DNA from: Phoronis australis | Taxonomy: Eukaryota; Phoronida; Phoronidae | Direction of reading: 5' to 3' | DNA length: 64,000 nt | NCBI GenBank assembly: GCA_002633005.1 | Contig: NMRA01000149.1 | Location: forward strand, 758,655-822,654 | Part shown: one piece after another, positions 10,601 to 22,600 of the stretch | Layout of the letters: each line of letters starts with the position of its first letter | Position numbering within the stretch: position 1 is the stretch's first letter | Notes under the pieces: model-generated | The model's input: only the letters and a program-made list of their open reading frames with translations | The model's database searches: none | Told to the model about the DNA's origin: nothing | Made by a program: the position numbers and the translations under genes

Positions 10601-13600
10601 CACTCGAAGAGGCTACGAATTATGAGCGGTGTAACTTGCATTGCAATTAATTAATTTCCGTAGTATGTAAGAAGCGAAAACAATATTTTTATGAACAAAG
10701 CATACATTTCTAGTGTCAAAAATGTGTTTTAGCTGCTGGACGCTCTCTTTAAGGTTATCTCAAACCTTATTTAGTGGCCTCTATTCTAACTCGTATTTTC
10801 AAAAAAACTAAGCTTTGTCAGCTAGAAAAAGTATTTATTTTATGAAAGGAAAAAGATCAGGGAATATATAAAAATATTTTATGTATGTATGTACATTTAT
10901 TGTTATTACGTTAACACCCTTTTTATGTCAAAATTTCATTTTTAAGAAAGGTGCATTCATAGCAAAATAACCCCTCAGTCGATTTTAACTAAATCTTTTT
11001 TAAATGAAAACCTGACCATTTTCAGCAAAATCCACCAAGCCGTTTTCGAGAACTCGTGTTCGTCAGTTCAAATAAAGTTGATTTGCCAAAGCCAAGAAAA
11101 AGCCTATTAAACTGAGACAAGTGAAAATCAAAGTCTTCTTTCAATTATTTGGTGAAAACTTGTTTTCGGTCAATTTAACCTATACATGCCTTAACCAATA
11201 GCTATTTCAACATTCACTCACAATGTCAACAGATTTTGCAGTGCGTAATTAACTTAATTATCATTAAAACGTACCGTTCTCAGCCACGAGATGGGATCAA
11301 CTGTTACTGTTGTTTGACCTACTTAAAACCTACTTAAAAGTTGGTCACAGTTCATTGTTATACACAGTCTGTACACGTCACGTGCCAGGAGACTGATACG
11401 AAACCAAGTAAGAAATGGATAACAAAAATCGAATCGGTGGTTAAAGCATGTTGTTAGCATTAGATTTCAATTTACTTATTGAACTAAGGAATTAGGGTGA
11501 TGATTTATCTCTTTTCTCAACGTGCTGTGTTCATGACCATAGAGGCGTGAGGCGACTCATAGCATTTGTTCTCAACGGTCGTATGCATGTAGACACACAA
11601 CTCCCTCCGGATGAAAATTACGTTTTGTCTTTATTTTCCCCCGTTTTATCATAAGTGCACTTCATTGACTCAATATTATGGCGACTCAGTGAATGAAGGG
11701 ACTGAGGGTACATACGAAGCTGCTCTGTACCTGGCAGGAGATAAGATTTGAGTGACAATGCTGTAACCTTTGACCTCGGATAAGTAGTAAGCAAATATCT
11801 ACGTGGTTGTGCGGTTCCAAGGTGGTTCTGCTAAATCTTTTTTTTTCTAGCTACAATGTATATGTTTTGTTTTTGAAGTTCCCCGAAAATGAAGATAAGA
11901 TATTTTGCTAGACACGTGAAGTATTGTAAAAATGGCCAATTTTTGTGAATAAGGTTTGAGATATCCGTTAAGCCTCTTATGTTATGCTTAACTCTCATGG
12001 CAGTGTTATCTAAATTGACTGGTACATCAATGGTTCCAGTAGACAATGGTTTAACATTTGCTGTATTTTGTTGTAGTTTTGGAACAACACAGATACAACA
12101 TGGACCAGTTGAGATTGTGCAATGAAAGCGGCAAAGTCGTTGGCAGTATAGAAAGAGTTAAAAACTTATGTGCTAGTACTGAGGCAGTGTTAGGGCTGAG
12201 AAAACAGTTGGTACCTCATGAAAAGCAGGAAAAAGTGGAATCTTATAGTGATGCAGAAGAAAAACGTTTGTTTAACAAAAGGCGAAGAGATGAATCTGCT
12301 CAAAACAACAGTGTTGGTTATATAGTTGACATGAATTCTGTGGCTGAATCAGTGTTTAGGAAATTAAACACACACTCTCCTGTGGTTGGCCAAGATGTAT
12401 CCTGGGAGTCCAATTTGAGGTCTTTCAAAGCCCAGCTGAAGAAAATTGCTTCAACACAACTTGATACTGCCATAGACAAAACCATGGGTGATCAACTGGT
12501 GAAAATGGATTCAATGGAGGAAGGTTGTAATGCCAGTACTTTGAAGTTGAATGATCCTGAAACAAGACAGTTGCCACCTACGCAAAATCCTCAGTTGATT
12601 ACTAAACCACCTGAAAGTGCTCAGAATATTCATGAACAAATACATTTACCAAAAAAACCTAACAAGGTGAAACGCAAGCAAATGGCTAAAAATTTAGAGG
12701 ACATAATATCGCAACCTGAATTCCACGCCGCACTCAACGAATTTTATGATTTAGAGACATCGGAAGATGTGGAGCCTTCTATTTTGCCAGTATTCACAAA
12801 TGAATATGGGGATGATCTCGAAATGGAGGCCACTGCTAAAGACCAGCTCCCTGTTAAAGTGACCAAGTTAACACCAAGAAAGGGTCACATTAAGTATGAT
12901 CTGTTTCTTATTTGTTCAAATTTAAAGTGGCTATTTGTGAGCATGTTGTTTACAAACTACCCAAAGTGTGTGGTGTTCAGAAGTCGCTAGAACAAAGAAC
13001 ATGAATAACACAAATGACTTCACAAAGTCCAAAGTGTGGACCATTTTCAGAATTATCACTAAGTAATTGGTTTTCTACAGTAGTATACTATTTCTATTAT
13101 CTTTGCGTGAAACAGTTTGTATGTTGATCATTTCTTCACTAGTTCATAATTTTGAGATTTATTTAATTGTTCTTGTCTTGTTCCTTAGTCAGGTTTGAGT
13201 TGATTCTGGGCTCAGGAAGAACTGACAGGTTACTATTTCTTCCCATCAAGATCCTCAAGTTTGAGGTCACAGTTGAAAATTTCATTAGTTGGATCTGAAG
13301 AAATAGTTCTTTTGAAGCTCTGGAGTCACTCTCAGTTTGAGACTAATTTTGTAATTGTAAGCGGTTGAAATCAGAAGTTGTTTTTTGTGATTGCGCAAAT
13401 TTAAGGTTTAAGTGGTTTCAGAATTTTGCTGTTTCCCAATTCTTCTCAGTCTAGCTTTACACCTTTACATCAGTACCACTTGTGTGTCTGGTGAATCAAT
13501 GTTGAAAAGATTTGATGACCTCATGGTCTTATCCATTTAATGATGTTACCCCCTTAGGAAAGTCAGAAGTTCACAAGATGCAGACCGTGCTGCTTTAGGT

Positions 13601-16600
13601 CGCTCCCACAACTTCCAAGAGGATCTTAAGTCTTACATAGATGTCTGTATTCATGCTGGTTTGGTAAGAAATTTGTAGTTGTATATTTTAATAGGATAAC
13701 TTGCATTTTTGATAAAGTATACCAGATATCATGGTCCCAGGAGTGAGAAGTGAGTTGACTGTAACTTCATGTTGCATTGTAATGCACCCACATATTTATA
13801 TGTGGTCGCATATTGCCGTCATCTCTGTCTGGGCATCCAGCGTCCGTAGCTGTATCCCTTAAACCCCTCACAGGATCTTGATGAGATTTGGCAGATGTGT
13901 TCCTATAAAGCTGACGACGGACGGCGACGAATTTCAGACCACTCCGGCTACCGGTGTGCTCCCTAGTGGCAATTTTAGTTTTTACACTTACCTCTGTATT
14001 TTCGGAGGTCCTCAATGGATTTTTATAAAATTTGGTAGTTAGGCATCTATTAAGGAGATGATAGCATCCTCTCCTTTTTGGACAAATTCGTGGTACTTTG
14101 CGCCACCTACAGGGCTCAACATTAACTTTTTAAGCCACTTTGGGCAAGTAGCTGAAATTTTTACTTGCCCGAACAACAAACTCACTTGCCCCAAGTGCAA
14201 TCTCAAACAGCTCCGTGCATGTGCACACCTAGGTCATGTTTTACTGTAGGGCTGTCTGTGCTGAGCCTGCTCTCGTGCTGTTCATGCTATATGCTCGAGT
14301 TGCTATTTTTTAACTATTCTTCTAACCATGGTCATCGGTACCTTGTATTAGTTTAAAATAAAATTTTAACATATAATAATGCCACATGTACTTTTATTTT
14401 CAATGAATAATTATATTTTTGAAAATAAACAGACCGCGAAAAAGTCACCCTTCACTTCAGAGTGACAATCCTGTAGACCGTATCCCTCTTCTTTTGGAGT
14501 CGCATCTGGGAGCTGGGAATAAGAGTTTCCTTTGGAATTCCCCCCGAATAAATACCTGTCCTTTAAAACTGCTGTGTAGTGTAGAAAATATGTGGTCAAT
14601 CATTCACTTTTTAGCTTTTGCAATTACCTGTATGACTTACATCTGCCGAGGAACACGGTGCTTCCAGCTGTACTTGGGTAACGCCGGCAAAAATCACACA
14701 TCATCCCTTGTTCACTGTCTCGCAGACCAGGAAACCTAACTTCCCATGACGGAACCCACCCCGGCATTCTTCTTTTCATATTGTTGCTTTGATTCTTCCT
14801 GAGGTCATTTTTTAGCAACTAAACCAAGGACATTTTTATGCGCCCACATATTTATATGTGGACGCATTATGCCGTCATCTCCATCCGTCCGGGCGGCGTC
14901 CGGCGTCCGCTGCTCTATCTCCAAAACCCTTTGACATACGTTCATGAAATTTGGCACATATGTTCCATTCATGAATGGGACGGCATGTGCGAACTTTCGG
15001 ACGGATCCGACTACCGGTGTGCCCCCTAGTGGCAATTTTAGTTTTTTACGCTTACCTTTGTATCTTCAAAAGTCCTGAACGGATTTTCATGAAATTTGGT
15101 ATGTAGGCACCTATTAGTGAGATGACGCTATCCTCCCGTTTTCAGATGGATTCGACATAGTTTGCGCCACCTAGTGGCCATTTTTAGTGTTTTCGAGTCT
15201 GTTTTTGTGCGTCCACCCCTCTATCAACCAAACCGCTCAAAGGATGATTGTGAAAATTGGCATGTATGTGCTTACTATAAAGAAGACAGCTGACAATGAT
15301 TTTCAGACGATTTGGACTACTGTGGCGCCTCCTAGTGGCAGTTTTTTTTTTTTTGCGCCTATGGCTGTATCTCCTAAACCGTTCGCAGGATCTTTACGAA
15401 ATTTAATAAGTGTATTTATATGATGTTAACAACAGACGATGACGACTTTTGGACGGATCCGCCTACCAGTGTGCCCCCTAGTGGCAATTTTATTTTTTTA
15501 CGTTTACCTCTGTATCTTCACAAGTCCTGAACGGATTTTCATGAAATTTGGTATGTAGGCATCTATTAGTGCGATGACGCTATCCTCCCGTTTTCGGATG
15601 GATTCGACCTAGTTTGCGACACCCAGTGGCCATTTTTACTGTTTTTGAGTCTGTTTTTTGGCGTCCACCCCTCTATCAACCAAACCGCTATAAGTATGAT
15701 TGTGAAAATTGGCATGTATGTTCTTACTATGAAGAGGACGGTTGACGCTGAATTTCCCATGACTTTGATTACTGTGGCGCCTCCTAGTGGCCATTTTTTT
15801 TGCGCCCATGGCTGTATCTCCCAAACCGTTTGCAGGATCTTTACTAAATTTAGCAAGTGTATTTATGTGATGTTGACAATGGACGATGACGACTTTAGGA
15901 TGATTCTTACTACCGGTATGCCTCTAGTGGCAATTTTAGTATTTTACATTGACCTCTGTATTTTCATAGGTCTTCAGGTATATACTTTGTGTAGAAATTT
16001 GTTTCTGGCATTCTAATGCTGCGCTAATCTCGTATGTTGGTAAATTTGTTTTTAATTCTATGTTTCTGTGGTGCTTTAAGCAACTGATGTATAGGATGTG
16101 CTTTTATTATGAAGATCACTCACATTTTGCCCCTAGCCTATTGAGGAGACAATGACCATCCCTTTCCATTTTGCACAGTACAACATACTACATATATGCC
16201 CTCTACTGGCCACTTTATGGTACCAATAAACAACCCTAGAAGGATACCGTATACGGTGCAATTGTGGGCGCATTTCAACGCTCTGCGTTGCTCTTGTGTC
16301 AGAGTGCAGACGATCAGTAGTATCACGTGACAACCTATTCAGAAACTGTAGGGCTCGTTCAGAGAATCAAAAAGATTTGACCGCGGATGTCATCTGTGCA
16401 TGCAGCATCACACTCATTCAATTTTCCTTATGGTGCTCATTCGAAGACTGGAGTTTTTTTGACGGCCACCGGGGGTTTTTCGACGGTAATTAGGATTGTG
16501 TCGGTGTTCGTTACTTTAGAGCAACTGTCGAACAGAGAATCTTAGAATCTACTTGCCTATGCGGCCAGCTTTTTAACTTGCCCATCGGGCAGGTACTTTT

Positions 16601-19600
16601 CAAATTTCACTTGCCCGACGCAAAATCTACATGTACACGAGCAATCGGGCAACCATTAGTGTTGAGTCCTGACCTAGTGGCCATTTTCCTGTATTCGAGT
16701 TTGTTTTTTGGCGTACAGCCTTGTATCAACCAAACCGCTAGTGATGGTTTTGAAAATTGGCCTATATGTTCTTACTGTGAAAAGGCCGGCTGACGATGAT
16801 TTTTCGATAACTGCGACTACTGTGGCGCATCCTAGTGGCGTTTTTGTTTGTTTTTTGCACCCATGGCTGTATCTCCTAAACGCTCTACAGGATCTTTATT
16901 GAATTTTGCTTGTGTATTTATGACGTTGACAACAGAGGACCACGACTTTCAGACAGATCGGACTACCGGTGTGCTCCGTAGTGGCAATTTTAGTTTTCTA
17001 CGTTTACCCCTTCATCTTCAAAGGTCTTCAACGGATTTTTATAAACTTTGGTAGACAGGCATCTATTAGTGAGATGACACTATCATCCAGTATTGTGTTG
17101 AATTCGAGGCATTTAGCACCAGTTAGTGGCCATTTTTAATGTTTTCGAGTCTTGTTATTTGGCGTCTGCCCCTCTGTCAACCAAACCACTCTGAGGGTGG
17201 TTGTGAAAATTGGCATGTATGTTCCTAATGTGAAGAGGAAGTCTGGCGATGATTTTCCGACAAGTTCATCCACTGCGATGCCTCTTAGTGGCAGTTATGT
17301 TTTTTTGCTTCTATAGACTTCTAGTGACAATTTCATTTTTTTGTTTTCCCCGGTTTCTTAGAATTTCCTTGACGGATTTTTATGAAATTGGGTAAATAGC
17401 TTTGATGACACATACCAGTTTTTGGATGGATTCGACGTGTTTTGCATCATCTAGTGGCCATTTCCATGTTCCAAATAAACGCCCCTAGAGGCACACTGTT
17501 TGCATTGCATTCGTTGGCGCATTTCAAGATTCCGCGTTGCTCTTGTTTATTGAAGCTTGCATATATTGTCAAAATGTAGCTAACTTTGGTTAGTAGTTCT
17601 CTATTGTGGAATCTCACCAACGTAGGATACATTGTAGTCATCAAGACCTAGTGAAAATAGCCATTTTCAAATTCTAAACCATAAATACCATTATTTTGAA
17701 AAATTAAATCACTTAGAAATGAGAGGGTCAATTTTGGTTGCTGTACGATTGCTAGCTGACATTGGTGAGATTCTGGTGTTTATCCAACTGTTTGTAATGT
17801 TTCAGGTGAAGAAGGCTCATGCCACTCTGTGCTACCTCCATAGATTTACTAGGAACACCAGTAGTGGCAAGGACTTCTCTACAGCCAACATAGATGTCTA
17901 TAACATGCTACTAAGGGGATGGGCCAAAAAGGTGTGTATCTTCTAGACCTTGAAACATATGCAAAACACTGCACATGCTGTCTTGTGTGTTTCCTCCCCA
18001 CTCAACAACAAAAAAAGCTGAAAACCAATGTGTGTGCCTCTGAAACATGGAAAGTGAAAGATAGTGATAACTGATAAAAAGTTCATGGAAATTTTCATAA
18101 AGTAAACATAAAACAACAATGATTTTTTTCTAGTGACATCGCGATATCATGCTTGGTAACACTCAGTGAAAATTATTTGTGTTAATGCTTATGTTTGCAT
18201 TAATATCCTTGGACAGAATGTGGGTTTACAACCCAGGCAGAAAGATAAGTGAACAAAACCAGCCTAACTGCAACGGGCTCAAATGTCAGTGATACTGTAA
18301 ATACCCATTTACAAACAAAAATCTTTTATGGTAAATAAAGTGCGGAAACAAATTCAGATCAGTTTCGCAACTTCAAGGAAAAGAAACAGTACAGTGGTCA
18401 GAAATCATCTAAATGTGGTGACCACACTGAAAAATCCTGTCGGACCAAAAAATCCAGTGGCTGAACAAAAAGAACAATGTACCATTACCATGTGGCCAAG
18501 GATCATGATCCGTGCCTGGACAAAAATTCAGTCTTGGTAAATTTTAGATTTGTGCTGTTCACACAAGCATTTCTGGTGCAAACAAAGCTTGCAACAACAC
18601 ACAAGCTTACTGCCCTACACAGCTGTGCTGACACAATAATGCCACCACTGGATTTAGCAGATCAGCCAGAGTATTTACAGGTCCAGCCACTGTACTGTTT
18701 CCTCCCTTCGAATTTTTACAATGCTGCATCCTTGACAATCACACATTGCCTCTTTCCAATGCATACTCCACTTCCTCTGTCCCAGTTTCTCCACATTTGC
18801 TGAGAGTGGCCTTTCTCAACAAATTCCTTTGGACCTGTTGTGGTATAAGCCAGTAATCTTTGGCAAATACTTTTTTCCCCCCGACTCGTTCCTTAAGTTA
18901 CAAATTCTCTTTGACGCATCTTCTGGGAGTAGACTTTTCGACCTCTCTCTAGCCCCCTCACCTAGTTGTCCAGAAGGGTACCTTCTTGCTGGTTTTGAAC
19001 TTTTCCATACCCAACCTTTACTAATAATCAGCAGGTCTCCAACTTCAGCAGAAGCCACTTCTTCAGCATAAGCCTTTCCTGATTCCTAAAATTGTATTAA
19101 CGAAAAAATTAAACATTTTAAATTTAATGTGGCCATTTCGGCTCAGAAAATATGAATACCAAGCTAAAGTGAAGGCGTCACAAATAAGTCATTCAGATTT
19201 GATAAAAAATTTTCAAAATGAATTTCTATGTACGTGACAGCAGGACAAAGGTATGAAACAGAAGTATGGCACATTACATATAGAAAATATCGAGACCGAT
19301 TTAAATTATCCGCACTGCCTATGTGTCAGCGTTCATTGTGAAATGAATGAGTTGTGCATTATATTTCTCTTCATAACATTGAAACATAAAACAAGTGACC
19401 AATGTAATTTTTTTTGAGAAATACACAATATTTTTGACGGCTTTAGCATGTTTAATTAACTTCATATTCAATCGCAGAAATTCATTGGCAGACATAACAT
19501 ACTCCCTAGTATCTAAAAGTAGGTCATGGGCAGAAGTCATATAACACATTTGGTGGTTATTATGAAAAGTTATGATGACTACCTATTTTCTATGCCAATG

Positions 19601-22600
19601 TCTACATGGACTGCATATACATCAACACATATTTGAATAAGATATGATTAAGCAATAAGGCCCAAGTTATAAGCAATAACGGTGTGTCAATAAAAGTATT
19701 TTTTTTTGCATGAATGACGTGCTCCTTAAATATTCTTCAGGGTCAGACCCTGGAATTTAGTGATTCCTACCTGAGCTCACAAGAAGTAGGATGTTGAACC
19801 TTGACTTAACGTCTTTGGTCATTTTTCAGACCTCTATCAGATTTCTCCTCTAGTGTGCAGTGGATGTACTCGGTGTCTTTGGCGACGCCAATACATGTCG
19901 AGAGTTGTAACGATGATTCGGGCAAGTGAATCTACTACGGTAGATTATGTAGCTCCTGCTGCACACCTGCCTCCGAGGCAGACACTGAGACAGATTACTT
20001 CTCAGGAGGACACGTTCCACCTCCACATCAGCTCCCCTCACTTTTAAGGTTCTCAAATGTCTCGCTCTTTTCCTTGTGAATTTCCCAAGAGTTTCCAAAG
20101 TTTTTTCTCTTCGCAATTTGTAAAAATGCCACATTCGATGCGACTGGCAGAGCCAGATAAATAGATAAATTTGCAAACCCGCACTTTAGATCAGCCATCA
20201 CTCAACTAACGCATTGTATGCTTTAGTTTGGTATTTAACGAGTTGGATGAACAAATGTAGTATAATTTCATATTGTAGTGGGAACTACTAAGTGTCCTTA
20301 AAATTAATTAAAAACATTTAATCAAACCAATTTAATTGTTGTATTATACCACTGCATTTTTAATGTGTAGAAACGGCGCACAACTAGTGACTGATTTAAC
20401 ATGACAAATACACATACGCGGTCTGAAAATAGTGAAATTCAGACACCTATTACCAAGCCTGCCTGAAGGGCTGACAAAGTTTTTATTGTATTAATTTCAA
20501 GGGCATGGTGTCCTCTACATGTTCATGTTGTTATTTTTAGTTTTCTCGTGGGGGCAGCTTCGGTATAAGGGTACAACTTACTGCTGGTTTTTCAAAAGAA
20601 TGAAATGTACCTCCACGGAAACAGTTCCAGTGTTACCATAGTGCCATTTTTACTTACATTGGTCATAAACCTATCATGTGATATCAAAATTGTTCAAAAA
20701 AGATTCTGTTTGAAGCAGAAACTGGAGTAGAAAATTTGGTCAAAAATGACTCATTCCACACCAAGAAATTGTCTCATTTTGCCCCCCAAAAGACTTCCCT
20801 TGTATCTCCTAAACCACCAAACTTTGTGGTGTCGTACTTCACCCAATTTCTCTCATCCCTAATGTGATTTATCAGACTAAACATGGATCTGAAGGGCTGA
20901 CCCCCCACCTTGCCACTTGTTGGCTGTACAGTGGTCGGTGGACCTGTGGACTGATACTTAATATCCTTGCTTGAGCTGCCCACCCTGATATTTTTTAATT
21001 GTCACTTTCAAATGCCCACCTTTCAGAAATCCAAGTGTCTTTGTGACCACTTGTCTCCCAAGAATTTTAGCTCTCGAATCTTAGGCAGCATACGCAACTT
21101 ACCTTTGGGAAAGGTGCAGTAAGTTTCAGCAATGCCTTGCAATATTCAAATGAGGAAAATATCTACTTCTTACACGGTCACATTAACATATGATCTCGAC
21201 AAGATCGCAATATACTTGGGTAAGTGAATGCATTTCTTATCCTGAGCTTTCCACATCTCCACATGTGTGACATTTCTTTTTCTAGATCAACAAAAGATGG
21301 GAACATTAATCCATACAATGTACAGTTCAATGCATTATATCACACTTTACTAGTCTGTGTTGGTCTGTTCTTTTCCTCACCACCTCTTGAGACAATAAAC
21401 CATTTGTTTTACCAATAATATATCTTGTGTGAGGTTTTATGACTCACTGCATTGTTTTGATTTTTAAGGGTAATAATGCAAGTCTGAGATATTTCCAAAT
21501 ATTACAAGTGCACTTTGATTCACCTAAACGCACTGCTATAAAATCATGAATTCTTTTTGTCACAAAGCATTTTTGTTTTCATTTAAAGCACAACTTGGAG
21601 AGGATCCAGAATTTATTTGATCTGCTCAAAGTGGATGGTCTGACACCCAACATGCAGTCATTCGCAGCAGTGCTGGAATGTTTGGGTAGAATTAAACGGT
21701 GTGACGAAGTCTTGGTCAGACAGTGTCTTCACCACATGGACAGTCTGGTGAGTTGCTATAGAAACTGTGTTGTTAAAATGTATTGCTATGTGACCAGTCC
21801 TTTTACCTGATACTATACTTTTACATTCTACAGAAAAAACTATTAGTCGTTGCTCTCTCGAATGTTTTTCATTCTATTTAGGCCTTAGCTACTGATGGTA
21901 TTTTGGATGTTTTGCTCACAATTTTGCTTTTGAACTGCATCAGAGCTGTGTTGCATCTCAATCGTGATGAACAGGTGTGTGCGTGCTTGCGTGTTACCTG
22001 CTGTAGTCGCTTTTACTTCATTGTTTAGACTTGTTCATTATGTTGGGTTAAGGTACGTTTTGCATTGATTATTGAATTTTTCACTCCTGATACAAATTAG
22101 ATCACAATGGCAATAATGGCATTTTCTAAGCCAACACTAACGCGTGTTATCTTACTCAAGTCTGGTTACTAAAACCTGTGCCTAAAGCAACTTTCATCTA
22201 CAGTTTGGTCTCTAGAGCATGCAATCAATGATTTGTGTTCTGAGTCCTGTACACACGTTCCTTCTGGCAAGGGAGACAATTCTTGTTACAACAGGTCATT
22301 AATTTGACAGCCACTGGGCAGGGCTGATAACCATTCGCTTCAATCTACAACCTTAGAAAGTCCAGTGATAAAGTGTTTTTAGATAAGTAGCTGTTGATTC
22401 TGCACAATACCAACAATATTAATTACCCATTTTTACATTTTTAGTCAATGCGATGCATCTTGTGCATAAGAATGTGCATGAAGTGTTTGCTTAATATGGG
22501 CATAAATGGTCACTGTTTGAGAAGTGTCTTTTGGAAAATTTACATTATTCAGCATGATGTAATCTTTGTTTTTCTAAATGACAACTGTTAACTTTCAGAA

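Larger units (their letters stand above)
13779..17545 (+). mobile_element. CTAGTGGC-array element, copy 1, split by a nested element
   Basis: Head TAATGCACCCACATATTTAT with hairpin at 13779; monomer boxes at about 13967 and 14105; interruption 14108-16673; then boxes at about 16676, 16831, 16979, 17125, 17284 and 17450, and tail GTTGGCGCATTTCAAGATTC with GCGTTGCTC at about 17512-17540. The monomer broken at 14107 resumes exactly at 16674. Confidence 0.7.
13664..17805 (+). other. POLRMT: POLRMT intron 3, occupied by nested transposons
   Basis: A 4.1 kb intron that is almost entirely the nested CTAGTGGC-array elements and the CAGGGCTC TIR element described separately. About 250 bp at the right end look unique and lead to the TTTCAG acceptor. 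Confidence 0.7.

Noticed and set aside
15566-16016. Overlapping ORFs on both strands in the array element
   Set aside because: They arise from array monomers, differ between copies and have no shared conserved protein.
18829-19071. 80-codon ORF in intron 4, open on both strands
   Set aside because: No recognisable domain, and POLRMT phases join across it without any missing sequence.
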